The translations under genes were made by a program, and so were the position numbers. A DNA stretch of 64,000 bases, from assembly GCF_003254475.1 (NCBI RefSeq), contig NZ_QFYQ01000003.1, positions 1 through 64,000 on the forward strand, read 5' to 3'. Of the stretch, positions 54,074 through 62,351 are shown one piece after another. The stretch is from Phenylobacterium soli. Its GTDB lineage: Bacteria > Pseudomonadota > Alphaproteobacteria > Caulobacterales > Caulobacteraceae. Every line of letters starts with the position of its first letter. Within the stretch, counting starts at the first letter, position 1. The notes beneath the pieces are model-generated. The model worked only from the letters and a program-made list of their open reading frames with translations, made no database searches and was not told the DNA's origin.

Positions 54074-54826
54074 ATGAAGACCCTGCTTCGCGCCGGCGCC
54101 CTTAGCCTGGCGCTGATGGGCGCCGCGGCGCCCGCCGCCCTCGCGCAATCGGCCCCGGCCCCGGCCCCGGATTCGGCCGCCGACGCCGTCTTCCAGGCCA
54201 CCACCCTCAGCCTCTCGGCCTATGGGGAGGCCAAGGTGGTCCCGGACATGGCGACCATCACCCTGGGCGTGACCACAGACGCCCCGAGCGCGGCCCAGGC
54301 GCTGGCCGCCAACGCCGACCAGATGGCCAGGGTGATGGCCTCGCTGAAGCGGGCCGGCCTCGCCGAGCGCGATCTGCGCACCTCCCAGCTCAGCGTCAAT
54401 CCGCAGTACGCCTACGAGCAGAACCAGCCGCCGCGGCTGACCGGCTACCAGGCCTCCAACCAGGTGACGATCACCGCCCGCGACCTGAAGCGCCTCGGCC
54501 AGACGGTGGACGCGGCGGTGGGCGCCGGGGCGACCAACGTCAATTCGATCAGCTTCGGCCTGCTCGACCCGACGGCGGCGGAGAATGCGGCGCGGCTGGC
54601 GGCGGTGCGCGCCCTGCAGGCCAAGGCTGACCTCTACGCCAAGGCGGTGGGCCGGCCGGTGCTGCGGCTGGTCAACCTGAGCGAAGGCACGAGCTTCGAC
54701 GTGCGGCCGCCCTCGCCGATCATGATGGCCGCGCCCAAGGCGAGCTTCCGCGCCGAGACCGCCGTGTCGCCCGGCGAGATGCAGGTGCGGGTCGACATCA
54801 CCGGGCTCTACGAGCTCGCCCGGTAG
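54074..54826 (+). CDS. SIMPL domain (DUF541) periplasmic protein
   Basis: 250 residues from the ATG at 54074, which follows GGAGACACCG; an ATG at 54062 is in frame but poorly placed. A signal peptide ends near ALA-Q. The SIMPL domain shows LSAYGEAKVVPDMATITLGVTTDA at the start and YQASNQVTITARDLKRLGQTVDAAV in the middle. Such proteins form oligomeric periplasmic or outer-membrane assemblies of unclear role, some linked to oxidative stress. Monocistronic, downstream of the tRNA on the opposite strand. Confidence 0.88.
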   Translation: MKTLLRAGALSLALMGAAAPAALAQSAPAPAPDSAADAVFQATTLSLSAYGEAKVVPDMATITLGVTTDAPSAAQALAANADQMARVMASLKRAGLAERDLRTSQLSVNPQYAYEQNQPPRLTGYQASNQVTITARDLKRLGQTVDAAVGAGATNVNSISFGLLDPTAAENAARLAAVRALQAKADLYAKAVGRPVLRLVNLSEGTSFDVRPPSPIMMAAPKASFRAETAVSPGEMQVRVDITGLYELAR

Positions 54827-54829
54827 GGC

Positions 54830-55348
54830 TCAGTCCAGGCCGAGGTCCTTGAGGCGCGGCTCGATGCGCTCGGCCATCATCAGGCCGGGGAAGGTCCGCG
54901 TGCCCTCCATGACGGCGGCGTAGACGTAGCCCTTCCTGGGCAGGACGCCGGAGGCCCAGGCGACGCCGCGCGAGCCGTCGGCGGCGGTGTTGCAGGACAG
55001 ACGCCGCGCCTGGCCGTCCTTGGCGGTGACGTCGGCGAGGTCCTTGACCGTGCGCGCGCCCGGGCTGTCGCAGGCCGGCAGCATGCGGGCGCAGACGGTG
55101 GCGGTGTTGTAGCGGTAGAGCACCCGGCCGCTCGCCTTGTCGGCGATGACGAGGCAGCTGGCCGGATCGCCGATGGCGTCCGACACGGCGGCGTCGAGCT
55201 TGTCCTTCTTCACGCCCTTGGGCGCGGTGGGGGAGCAGGCGGCGAGGGCCGCCAGGGCCAGCAGCGAAAGGCCGGCCCCGAAGATAGCCTCAGAGACGGC
55301 GCCAGAGACGGCCCCAGAGACGGCGTCAGGCCGCCTTCTTGATCTCAT
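54830..55348 (-). CDS. Small lipoprotein with N-terminal AVSG repeats, overlapping panD
   Basis: 172 residues if it starts at the ATG at 55348, inside the end of panD; the start is uncertain because no good ribosome binding site is seen. A 12-base unit repeated three times (55291-55326) encodes [12 protein letters not shown] just before the hydrophobic segment [13 protein letters not shown], whose LAAC is a lipobox. The mature part (about 125 residues) has four Cys in pairs and no known motif. It is probably an envelope lipoprotein co-expressed with panD. Confidence 0.6.
   Translation of the reverse strand: MRSRRRPDAVSGAVSGAVSEAIFGAGLSLLALAALAACSPTAPKGVKKDKLDAAVSDAIGDPASCLVIADKASGRVLYRYNTATVCARMLPACDSPGARTVKDLADVTAKDGQARRLSCNTAADGSRGVAWASGVLPRKGYVYAAVMEGTRTFPGLMMAERIEPRLKDLGLD
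55291..55326. repeat. Three tandem 12-bp units
   Basis: Units begin CAGAGACGG at 55291, 55303 and 55315 and differ only in their last bases. The array sits just past the panD stop and inside the signal region of the lipoprotein gene, and keeps its frame because the unit is a multiple of three. Confidence 0.85.
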
Positions 55349-55682
55349 TGCCTTCGTCGAGGAGGACCACGGTCGGCGCATAGTTGCGGGCTTCCTCCGA
55401 GGGCAGCATGCCGTAGGTGACGACGATCACCTTATCACCCTTCTGCACCAGGCGGGCGGCGGCGCCATTGACGCCGATCACCTTCGAGCCGCGCGGGGCC
55501 TCGATGGCGTAGGTGGTGAAGCGGGCGCCAGTGGTGATGTTGAGCACGTCCACCTGCTCGTGCGGCAGGATGCCGGAGGCGTCCAGCAGATCGCGGTCGA
55601 TGGCGATCGAGCCTTCGTAGTCCAGGTCCGCCTGGGTCACCGTGGCGCGGTGCAGCTTCGCCTTCATCAAGGTCACGAGCAT
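55326..55682 (-). CDS. panD: Aspartate 1-decarboxylase
   Basis: 118 residues from the ATG at 55682. With this start the self-cleavage Gly-Ser (DYEGSIAID) puts the pyruvoyl-forming Ser at residue 25, exactly as in the E. coli enzyme, which supports the start. KLHRATVT and [11 protein letters not shown] are also typical. It makes beta-alanine from aspartate for pantothenate and CoA synthesis. A lipoprotein gene overlaps its 3' end. Confidence 0.96.
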   Translation of the reverse strand: MLVTLMKAKLHRATVTQADLDYEGSIAIDRDLLDASGILPHEQVDVLNITTGARFTTYAIEAPRGSKVIGVNGAAARLVQKGDKVIVVTYGMLPSEEARNYAPTVVLLDEGNEIKKAA

Positions 55683-55979
55683 GGGTGGTCTCGATCCTTC
55701 CCGACAGCCGCAGGTGCGGCCGGTCGCGCATATACGCATGATGACCGGGGCTTTCAATGCGGCGCTGCAGCGTCGTTGACCCTGGGTCAAGGCGTTCTGC
55801 GTCGGTCAGCCGCAACGCCTTGCGCGGCAAAGGGGAAGTCCGTGCGCGGGGGCGCGCGGCGCGGGTAAATGCGCCTCCCTCTCATGTGCAGCGCAGCAAG
55901 GATTTCCCCCGCTCGTTCCGGCAACCCGCGCCGCCGCGCCGTGGTTAGGAGGAGGCAGCCATCATCGGGAGACCGCGCC
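55683..55979. other. 297-base intergenic region, no gene seen
   Basis: It contains GC-rich, low-complexity DNA (for example GCGCGGGGGCGCGCGGCGCG around 55845-55864) and AGGAGGAGG near 55947, about 30 bases before the next start, too far for its ribosome binding site. Promoters of panD (-) and the YbhB-like gene (+) must lie here, but I cannot place them. Confidence 0.4.
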
Positions 55980-56519
55980 ATGCCGGAACACTCTGGCGAA
56001 GCCATCACCATCATGAAGGTCGATCCGATCCTGCCCACGGGCGTGACGATCACCTCCACCGCCCAGGGCGCCGACGGCCGCCTGGCGGACCAGCACTCCG
56101 CCTATTTCGACAACGTCTCGCCGCCGCTGCGCTGGTCGAACGTGCCGGACGTGAAGGCCTGGGCGATCATCGTCGAGGACCCCGACGCCCCGCGTGAGCT
56201 GCCGTTCGTCCACTGGATGATCTGGAACATCGAGGGCGGCGTCACCCACCTCGACGCCGGCCTGCCGAACACCGAGCAGCCGGTGACGCCCCAGGCCTCC
56301 ATCCAGGGCAAGAACGACATGGGCGGCTACGGCTGGTTCGGGCCGCGGCCGCCGGCCGGCCACGGCGTGCACCGCTACTACTTCCAGATCTTCGCCCTCG
56401 ACGACTTCCTGCCGATGGACGCCGACACGCCGCTGAATGAGCTGCTGAACGCGCTCAAGGGCCACACCATCGCCAAGGGCGAGATGATGGCCACCTACGA
56501 GGCGCCCACCCCGCAGTAG
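55980..56519 (+). CDS. YbhB/YbcL family Raf-kinase-inhibitor-like protein (PEBP fold)
   Basis: 179 residues from ATG, with GGGAGACC upstream. PEBP blocks are plain: NVSPPLRWSNVPDVKAWAIIVEDPDAP, FVHWMIWNI, YGWFGPRPPAGHGVHRYYFQIFALD. The family binds anionic ligands through the DPDAP and GPRPP loops; function in bacteria is unsettled. No signal peptide. Confidence 0.93.
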   Translation: MPEHSGEAITIMKVDPILPTGVTITSTAQGADGRLADQHSAYFDNVSPPLRWSNVPDVKAWAIIVEDPDAPRELPFVHWMIWNIEGGVTHLDAGLPNTEQPVTPQASIQGKNDMGGYGWFGPRPPAGHGVHRYYFQIFALDDFLPMDADTPLNELLNALKGHTIAKGEMMATYEAPTPQ

Positions 56520-56594
56520 GCCGCGCTTGACGGGCCGCGCGTCAGCCTGCGTCAATGCTCCTGAACGCCGATAACCGGCGCGGGAGGACACGGG

Positions 56595-57845
56595 ATGTAC
56601 GGCGATCAGGGAACGGGCGGGCTCAATCCGGAGGCTCTGGCGCAGATCCCGCCGGCGCTGCAGGGCGTCGCGGACCAGGGCCTGCTGTCCGGCTTCGTGA
56701 CCCTGGTCTGGCGGAAGGGCGAGATCGCCCAGGTCAACGCGATCGGCCACCGCGACCTCGAGGGCAAGGTCCCGATGACGCGGGACACCCTGTTCCGCAT
56801 CGCCTCGATGACCAAGCCGGTCACCTCGGTCGCCACCCTGATGCTGCTCGAGGAAGGCAAGCTGAAGCTGGAGGACCCGGTGACCAAGTGGCTGCCGGAG
56901 TTCGCGGACATGCAGGTTCTGGCCGACGCCACCGGGCCGATCGACCAGACGAGCCCGGCGGCGCGCGACATCACGGTCGAGGACCTGATGACCCACCGCG
57001 CGGGCCTCGCCTACGGCTTCACCTCGGTGGGGCCGATCGCCCACGCCCACGAGGAGCGGCTGGGCTCGCCGCTGGTCAACGCCATGACGCCGGACGAATG
57101 GCTGGCGGCCTTGGGCAGCCTGCCGCTGAGCTATCCGCCGGGCGATCGCTTCCACTACAGCCACGCCACGGACGTGCTGGGCTTCCTGGTGGCGCGGATC
57201 GAGGGCAAGCCGCTGGGCGAGGTGCTGCGCGAGCGGATCTTCGCCCCGCTCGGCATGGACGACACCTTCTTCTGGGCGCCGCCGGAGAAGCGCGAGCGCC
57301 TGGCCAAGCTCTACAAGGCGCCGGCCGAAGCCGGGCCGCTCGAGGACGTCTCCCTGCCCCACCCGAGCAAGGCCCCGGCCTTCGAAGGCGGCGGCGGCGG
57401 CCTGATCTCCACGGCCGACGACTACCTGAAGTTCGCCCGCATGCTGCTGGGCAAGGGCGAGGTGGACGGCGTGCGCCTCCTGAAGCCGCAGACGGTCGAG
57501 CTGATGACCGCCAACCGGCTGACGGACGCCCAGCGGAAGATCCCCTTCATGGGCTTCCCGTTCTGGGATGCGCAGGGCTTCGGCCTGGGCGTGTCGACGA
57601 TCCTCGACGAGGAGAAGCAGGCCATGGTCGGCGCCGGCTCCAACGGCAGCTTCGGCTGGCCGGGCGCCTTCGGCACCTGGTGGCTGGCCGACCCGAAGGA
57701 GGAGATGGTCCTGATCTATCTGATCCAGGATTCCATGCCCCTGGAGCCGGAGAGCGCCTCGCAGCTCGCCACCGGCCAGCGGATGGGCGGACGCATGGTG
57801 CTGCCGGTGTTCCAGAAGATGGTCTACGCGGCGCTCGGCAAGTAG
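56595..57845 (+). CDS. Serine hydrolase, beta-lactamase/esterase EstB family
   Basis: 416 residues from ATG, with CGGGAGGACACGGG upstream. Nucleophile S71 and K74 in RIASMTKPV, Tyr in FHYSHATDVLGF (YxN position reads YSH) and the late GGGGGLISTADDYLKF block place it in the class C beta-lactamase-like esterase family. No signal peptide is visible, so it is more likely an intracellular esterase than a drug-resistance enzyme. Confidence 0.9.
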   Translation: MYGDQGTGGLNPEALAQIPPALQGVADQGLLSGFVTLVWRKGEIAQVNAIGHRDLEGKVPMTRDTLFRIASMTKPVTSVATLMLLEEGKLKLEDPVTKWLPEFADMQVLADATGPIDQTSPAARDITVEDLMTHRAGLAYGFTSVGPIAHAHEERLGSPLVNAMTPDEWLAALGSLPLSYPPGDRFHYSHATDVLGFLVARIEGKPLGEVLRERIFAPLGMDDTFFWAPPEKRERLAKLYKAPAEAGPLEDVSLPHPSKAPAFEGGGGGLISTADDYLKFARMLLGKGEVDGVRLLKPQTVELMTANRLTDAQRKIPFMGFPFWDAQGFGLGVSTILDEEKQAMVGAGSNGSFGWPGAFGTWWLADPKEEMVLIYLIQDSMPLEPESASQLATGQRMGGRMVLPVFQKMVYAALGK

Positions 57846-57855
57846 CCGCCTGCGC

Positions 57856-58224
57856 CTAGCGGGCGGGGTTGCGCGGCGCGACGCACATCGGCCGGCCCTG
57901 CCAGGTCGCGCCGACCACGCTGCCGTTCTTCACCGCCTCGGCGCGGGCGCGCTCGTAGGCGGCGCTCTCGGCCGGCGGCCGGACGCCCGGTGGGCAGACC
58001 GAGATCGTCACCTGCTGGCCGCCGTCCAGGCACTGGCAGATGTCCTCGCGCGGGTCGATGTGCGAGGGCTGGGCGCGGCAGGTGGCCGGCAGGGTGCGGC
58101 CGCCAGGCTCGATGCAGATGCTGGTGACGGTGGGGTCGAAGGTCGACTGGGCAAAGGCCGACGGGGCGAAGGCGGCGCCGGCCGCCAGGCCAATCGCGGC
58201 GCCGAGGGTGATCGCTCTGAGCAT
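57856..58224 (-). CDS. Small secreted Cys-containing protein
   Basis: 122 residues from the ATG at 58224. Signal peptide ITLGAAIGLAAGAAFAPSAFA-Q precedes a short domain with six Cys (CIEPGGRTLPATC, ICQCLDGG, SVCPPGV, PMCVAP), probably paired in disulfides in the periplasm. No family recognised. Convergent with the esterase gene. Confidence 0.65.
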   Translation of the reverse strand: MLRAITLGAAIGLAAGAAFAPSAFAQSTFDPTVTSICIEPGGRTLPATCRAQPSHIDPREDICQCLDGGQQVTISVCPPGVRPPAESAAYERARAEAVKNGSVVGATWQGRPMCVAPRNPAR

Positions 58225-58351
58225 TCGGAGACTCTCCTTCCGCTGACGCCCCGCGCGAAGACTACTCCCCGGCAACGGAAGGTTCACCATCCTTGGTGGC
58301 TCAAGGCTTAACCCTGCCCGTCTAGGTTGGCGGCGAACCTGGGAGAGGACC

Positions 58352-58576
58352 ATGGATCCGCTCACTGTCGCCCGTTACGGCCTGATGGCCGCCTCGCAGC
58401 GCTTCGATGCCTCGGCCGCCCGCACGGCGCGGATGGGCGATCAGAGCTCTGACATCGACTACGCCGCCGAGGCCGTCGAGCAGATCGAGGCCAAGCACCA
58501 GTTCAGCGCCAACCTCGGGACCATCAAGGTCGCCGACGAGATGTGGCGCTCGCTGATGGACATCCAGACCCGCTGA
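58352..58576 (+). CDS. Small flagellar-rod-like protein
   Basis: 74 residues from ATG, with TGGGAGAGGACC as ribosome binding site. N-terminal AARTARMG and the C-terminal NLGTIKVADEMWRSLMDIQ resemble the paired helices of flagellar rod/hook proteins (FlgB/FlgC/FlgG class), but the middle domain is absent. It may be a stand-alone relative in Caulobacterales. No other flagellar gene is nearby. Confidence 0.5.
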   Translation: MDPLTVARYGLMAASQRFDASAARTARMGDQSSDIDYAAEAVEQIEAKHQFSANLGTIKVADEMWRSLMDIQTR

Positions 58577-58619
58577 AGGCGACGGGGCCGCCGGCCGGCG
58601 GCCCCGCCCTCCTTTCACG

Positions 58620-59453
58620 TCAGGCGAAGGCGATCCAGCGGCCGGCGGCCGCCCCGGTGATCCACACCAGGATGGTGGCGTAGCCGATCGCCTTGGCCAG
58701 CGGCCCCGCCGTGTCCCCGTCCGCCCGGCGCGCGAAAAGCTGCACGGCCGCGGCGCCGAAGATCCACACCGAGAACAGCACGAAGAAGGTCTTGTTCACC
58801 GGATCCAGCCTGGCGAGGTCGTCGGGCTGGATCATCGCGTGGGTGATGAAGCTCTGCACCGCGATCAGCGCCAGGAGGCCGGCGAGATAGATCCAGCGCA
58901 ACCGCCCGCGCGTCACCGCCAGCACCAGGAGGGCGGCGGCGGTAAGCACGTGGAACAGGCCGACGTTGATCAGGGCCCCGGTGACGAAGACGCCAATGGC
59001 GAGCACGAAGAGCGCGCCGCCGACCAGCAGGGAGAGCCTGGCGCCAGGGCCGACGGCGCCCTCGTCGCGGGCGACGGGACGGCTCGCGCCATAGGTCAGG
59101 ATGACTCCGGCGACGAGGGCCAGCATCTTCACGACGAAGGCGGTGGAATCGTAGAGCCGCTCGGCGTTGGCCATGCCGATCAGGATGCCGGAGACCACGA
59201 TGCCGATGACGCCGACGTCCTGCCAACGGCGCAGGTTGCGGTAGACCACCGAGGGCGGCTCGTCGGTGATGCCGGCGCCGATCAGGCGCAGGTTCATCAG
59301 GATGGCCGCGCCGCCGAGCAGCACCAGGGATAGGATGTGCAGCACCTCCCAGGCCGCGAACTGCGGCTTGATGATGTAGGCCGGCCAGACGTTGACCAGG
59401 TTGACCACCCAGGGCCGCAGCGCCGGGAAGAAGTATTCGAACGTCAGCTTCAT
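58620..59453 (-). CDS. Polytopic membrane protein (DUF6644-like), second of a pair
   Basis: 277 residues from the ATG at 59453, overlapping the upstream gene's TGA in ATGA. Seven or eight membrane helices; the N-terminal part FAAWEVLHILSLVLLGGAAILMNLRLIG contains His and Arg in the first helix pair, like heme- or quinone-linked membrane proteins, but I see no firm ligand pattern. Together with the next gene it probably forms a two-protein membrane complex of unknown function. Confidence 0.65.
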   Translation of the reverse strand: MKLTFEYFFPALRPWVVNLVNVWPAYIIKPQFAAWEVLHILSLVLLGGAAILMNLRLIGAGITDEPPSVVYRNLRRWQDVGVIGIVVSGILIGMANAERLYDSTAFVVKMLALVAGVILTYGASRPVARDEGAVGPGARLSLLVGGALFVLAIGVFVTGALINVGLFHVLTAAALLVLAVTRGRLRWIYLAGLLALIAVQSFITHAMIQPDDLARLDPVNKTFFVLFSVWIFGAAAVQLFARRADGDTAGPLAKAIGYATILVWITGAAAGRWIAFA

Positions 59454-60100
59454 TGCCCCTGCCCCCCGCTCACCGTGGCCCCGCTCAGCTTCGTCATGTC
59501 CTCCTTGTCGACCGCGCCCTTCTCCGAGACCTTGCACTCCTGCAGGACGTTGACGAGGTGCGGGATCGGCTTGCCGCATTCGAACCAGTCGTAGGCGATG
59601 AAGCGGCCCATGGTGATGACGCAGAGCCAGGCCAGCAGCGACAGCGCCGCCGAGGCGCGCGCCGAGGCAGGCGGCCGCTCGTAGCCGTCCCAGGCGGCCT
59701 GATTACGCTGCACACGGAAGTGGAAGACGGCGATGTTGATCATCGCCAGGACGAGGAAGACCATCTTCGCCCGGAACCACAGATTATGATAATAAAACAG
59801 TGGCTTGGCGAAGAACAGCAGCAGGCCGGTGGCGATCACCATCAGGAAGCCGGCGACCGTCAGCGGCAGCACCCGGTCGCTGACCACCGAGACCGGCGTG
59901 CGCCGGAAGGTGACGCCCAGCAGCCGCAGATCGACCACGAAGATCGTGCCGGCGAACAGCATCAGCGAGATGAGGTGGGTGCCTTCGAGCAGGCCCCAGA
60001 AGTTCAGCGAGCCCAGGAGCGCCTCGCTCCAGGACTGGGCGGTGTCGCCCGTCCCTTTCCCGAGCTCGGTCTGCAGCCAGACCAAGACTTCACGTATCAA
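59450..60100 (-). CDS. Polytopic membrane protein (DUF6644-like), first of a pair
   Basis: 216 residues from TTG, with GGGGGG upstream. Four or five helices; the helix LLEGTHLISLMLFAGTIFVVDLRLLG parallels the first helix region of the downstream partner, suggesting common ancestry by gene duplication. It ends in a soluble tail of about 40 residues. No enzymatic motif. Confidence 0.65.
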   Translation of the reverse strand: MIREVLVWLQTELGKGTGDTAQSWSEALLGSLNFWGLLEGTHLISLMLFAGTIFVVDLRLLGVTFRRTPVSVVSDRVLPLTVAGFLMVIATGLLLFFAKPLFYYHNLWFRAKMVFLVLAMINIAVFHFRVQRNQAAWDGYERPPASARASAALSLLAWLCVITMGRFIAYDWFECGKPIPHLVNVLQECKVSEKGAVDKEDMTKLSGATVSGGQGQ

Positions 60101-60219
60101 AGCATCCCCCCTCTATTTCTTCTTTGAAATCAATCGAGCACAATACAGGAATCCCTGGGCAGTCTTACCCTAGGAGGCGCCGCAAGGCGACAGAACAAAC
60201 CGGTTGTTCAGTGCTTTGG

Positions 60220-60555
60220 CTAAGGCCTGAGGACCCGGATCTTCTCGAGGGTGACGAGACCCTGGCGCGGATCGGGGCCGATCATGGTCTCGAGGATCGG
60301 CAGGAACCCCTCGATGCGGGCTTCGGCGTCGACAATCTCCACCACCACCGGCAGGTCGTCCGAGAGATCGAGAATCTTGGCGCTCTCGATGCGGCCGCCG
60401 CGGCCATAGCCCATGACGCCGCGCAGCACGGTGGCGCCGGCCAGGCCCGCGTCGCGGGCGGCGCGCACGATGGCCTCGTAGAGCGGGTGGCCGGCGTGGC
60501 GGGCGCGCTCGCCGACGAACACACGCAGCAGGACGGCCTCTTGGACGGACGGCAT
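60220..60555 (-). CDS. DUF190 family protein (PII-like), partner of CrcB
   Basis: 111 residues from ATG, one base after the crcB stop. Typical DUF190 blocks: VLLRVFVGERARHAGHPLYEAIVRAARDAGLAGATVLRGVMGYGR and LPVVVEIVDAEARIEGFLP. The family has the PII-like ferredoxin fold and is often encoded with crcB, so it may regulate or assist fluoride export. Minus-strand operon with crcB. Confidence 0.92.
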   Translation of the reverse strand: MPSVQEAVLLRVFVGERARHAGHPLYEAIVRAARDAGLAGATVLRGVMGYGRGGRIESAKILDLSDDLPVVVEIVDAEARIEGFLPILETMIGPDPRQGLVTLEKIRVLRP

Positions 60556-60556
60556 G

Positions 60557-60970
60557 TCAGCCTCCCCGGACGGCGTTGGCGAGGGCCTGGTTGATGAGAG
60601 CGCCGGCGACGTAGCCTGCCCAGACCCCGAGCATGCACAGGACGACCGAGCCGGCCACATTGCCGGCCGCGGCGCCGAGCTCCCCCGTGCGCATCAGGTT
60701 CAGCGTCTGCAGGCTGAAGCTGGAGAAGGTGGTGAAGCCGCCGCAGACCCCGACGGTGACGAAAAGGCGCGCGTCGGGCGGGACCAGCCAGCGGCCGTCC
60801 GGCCCGGTGAGGGTCGCGAACAGGCCGATCACGAACGACCCGCCGACGTTGATGATCAAGGTGCCCCACGGAAAGGTCTCGCCGAAGGCGTGGGCCGCGG
60901 CGCTGGAGCAGGCGTAGCGGGCCACGCTGCCGAGCGCGCCGCCGAACGCGATCCAAAGATAGGTCAACAA
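60557..60970 (-). CDS. crcB: Fluoride efflux channel (Fluc)
   Basis: 137 residues from the TTG at 60970, with GGGGGGAGG eight bases upstream; a second TTG follows directly at 60967. Four helices; hallmark blocks GGALGSVARY, PWGTLIINVGGSFVIGL (with the conserved Asn) and GVCGGFTTFSSFSLQ (the Phe-box and TFS). It exports fluoride as a dual-topology dimer in the inner membrane. I searched the 66 bases upstream for a fluoride riboswitch and found no match. Confidence 0.94.
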   Translation of the reverse strand: MLTYLWIAFGGALGSVARYACSSAAAHAFGETFPWGTLIINVGGSFVIGLFATLTGPDGRWLVPPDARLFVTVGVCGGFTTFSSFSLQTLNLMRTGELGAAAGNVAGSVVLCMLGVWAGYVAGALINQALANAVRGG

Positions 60971-61036
60971 GGGCTGGACCTCCCCCCTGGCTCGGATAGA
61001 GCATCGGTCCTCGCCCGTCGAGTTCGCAAGGATCCC

Positions 61037-62257
61037 ATGGCCGAAGCCGCCGCCAAGTCTCCACGGGCCATCCGCCTCGTGCCCGCCAGCATCTGGGCGC
61101 TGGGCTTCGTCTCCATGCTGATGGACGTCTCCTCGGAGATGATCCACGGCCTGCTGCCGGTCTATCTGGTCAGTGTCATGGGGGCCTCGGCCCTGACGGT
61201 CGGGGCCATCGAGGGGGTGGCCGAGTCCACCGCCCTGATCACCAAGATCTTCTCCGGCGCCCTGTCGGACTGGCTGGGCAAGCGCAAGCTGCTGGCGGCG
61301 CTGGGCTACGGGATCGCGGCGCTCACCAAGCCGGCCTTCCCGCTTGCCGGATCGGTGGGCTGGCTGGTGGCGGCGCGCTTCGTCGACCGCATCGGCAAGG
61401 GCGTGCGCGGCGCGCCGCGCGACGCCCTGATCGCCGACATCGCCCCGGACGGGGCGCGGGGGGCGAGCTTTGGCCTGCGCCAGACCCTGGACACCATTGG
61501 CGCCTTCGTGGGGCCGGGGCTGGCGGTGCTGCTCATGCTGGCGACGCGCGACAACTTCCGGCTGGTGTTCTGGATCGCCGTCATCCCGGCGATCGCCTCG
61601 GTGAGCCTGATCGTCTTCGCGGTGCGCGAGCCCGAGGTGAAGCGGAACGGCGGGCGAGCGAAGTTCCCATTGCGGCCCTCGGAGCTGAAGCGCCTGGGAC
61701 TGGCCTTCTGGCTGGTGACCGCGGTGGCGGCGGTGTTCACCCTGGCCCGCTTCTCAGAGGCCTTCCTGATCCTGCGCGCCCGCTCTCTGGGGCTCAGCGA
61801 GGCCTTCGCCCCGATGGTGCTGGTGGTGATGAACATCGTCTATGCGCTGTCGGCCTATCCGGCGGGCGCGCTCTCCGACCGGCTGGGGCGCCAGGGGCTG
61901 TTCCTGGCCGGCATCGCCCTCCTCGTCCTCGCCGACCTGGCGCTGGCCTTCGCCCCCTCGCTGGTCGGGGTCGCGCTGGGCCTGGTGCTGTGGGGACTGC
62001 ACATGGGCTTCACCCAGGGCCTGCTTAGCGCCCTCGTCGCCGACACCGCTCCGCCCGACCTGAGGGGCACCGGGTTCGGGGCGCTGAACCTCGTCACCGG
62101 CATTGCCACCCTGGCCGCCAGCCTGCTGGCCGGGGAGCTGTGGGACGCCATCGGCCCACCGGCGACCTTCGCCGTAGGGGCCGGCCTGGCGGTGGCCTCG
62201 ATGGCCGGGGTCGGGATCGCGGCCAAGGTGCTGGCCCGCGCCAACGGCGCCCGCTAG
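61037..62257 (+). CDS. MFS transporter
   Basis: 406 residues from ATG. Twelve predicted helices; MFS motif A is seen as GALSDWLGKRKLLAALGYG after helix 2 and again, as an internal repeat, GALSDRLGRQGLFLAG. The start FVSMLMDVSSEMIHGLLPVYLVSVMGAS is typical of a bacterial subgroup with unknown substrate. Divergent from crcB by 66 bases. Confidence 0.9.
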   Translation: MAEAAAKSPRAIRLVPASIWALGFVSMLMDVSSEMIHGLLPVYLVSVMGASALTVGAIEGVAESTALITKIFSGALSDWLGKRKLLAALGYGIAALTKPAFPLAGSVGWLVAARFVDRIGKGVRGAPRDALIADIAPDGARGASFGLRQTLDTIGAFVGPGLAVLLMLATRDNFRLVFWIAVIPAIASVSLIVFAVREPEVKRNGGRAKFPLRPSELKRLGLAFWLVTAVAAVFTLARFSEAFLILRARSLGLSEAFAPMVLVVMNIVYALSAYPAGALSDRLGRQGLFLAGIALLVLADLALAFAPSLVGVALGLVLWGLHMGFTQGLLSALVADTAPPDLRGTGFGALNLVTGIATLAASLLAGELWDAIGPPATFAVGAGLAVASMAGVGIAAKVLARANGAR

Positions 62258-62259
62258 CG

Positions 62260-62301
62260 CCTGCCCAAACGAACCTGCGCAAACGAACCTGCGCAAACGA
62301 A
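62260..62301. repeat. Three tandem 14-bp units
   Basis: CCTGCGCAAACGAA occurs at 62274 and 62288, preceded at 62260 by a copy with one change (CCTGCCCAAACGAA). The array begins right after the MFS stop and ends at the terminator. Confidence 0.85.
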
Positions 62302-62328
62302 AACGGGGAGCCCGAAGGCTCCCCGTTC
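62300..62328. terminator. Bidirectional terminator between MFS and DUF6152 genes
   Basis: A 9-bp stem CGGGGAGCC/GGCTCCCCG with loop CGAA (62304-62325) is flanked by AAAA on the left (UUUU on the minus strand) and GTTCC on the right. It serves two convergent genes. Confidence 0.8.
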
Positions 62329-62351
62329 CGCGCTCTCCAGAGCTGAAGGGC

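Noticed and set aside
56595..57845. Beta-lactamase conferring resistance
   Set aside because: The SMTK motif is shared with esterases; there is no signal peptide and the YxN position is altered, so an esterase is more likely.
60971..61036. Possible fluoride riboswitch ahead of crcB
   Set aside because: The region is only 66 bases and lacks the conserved riboswitch core and pseudoknot partner as far as I can see.
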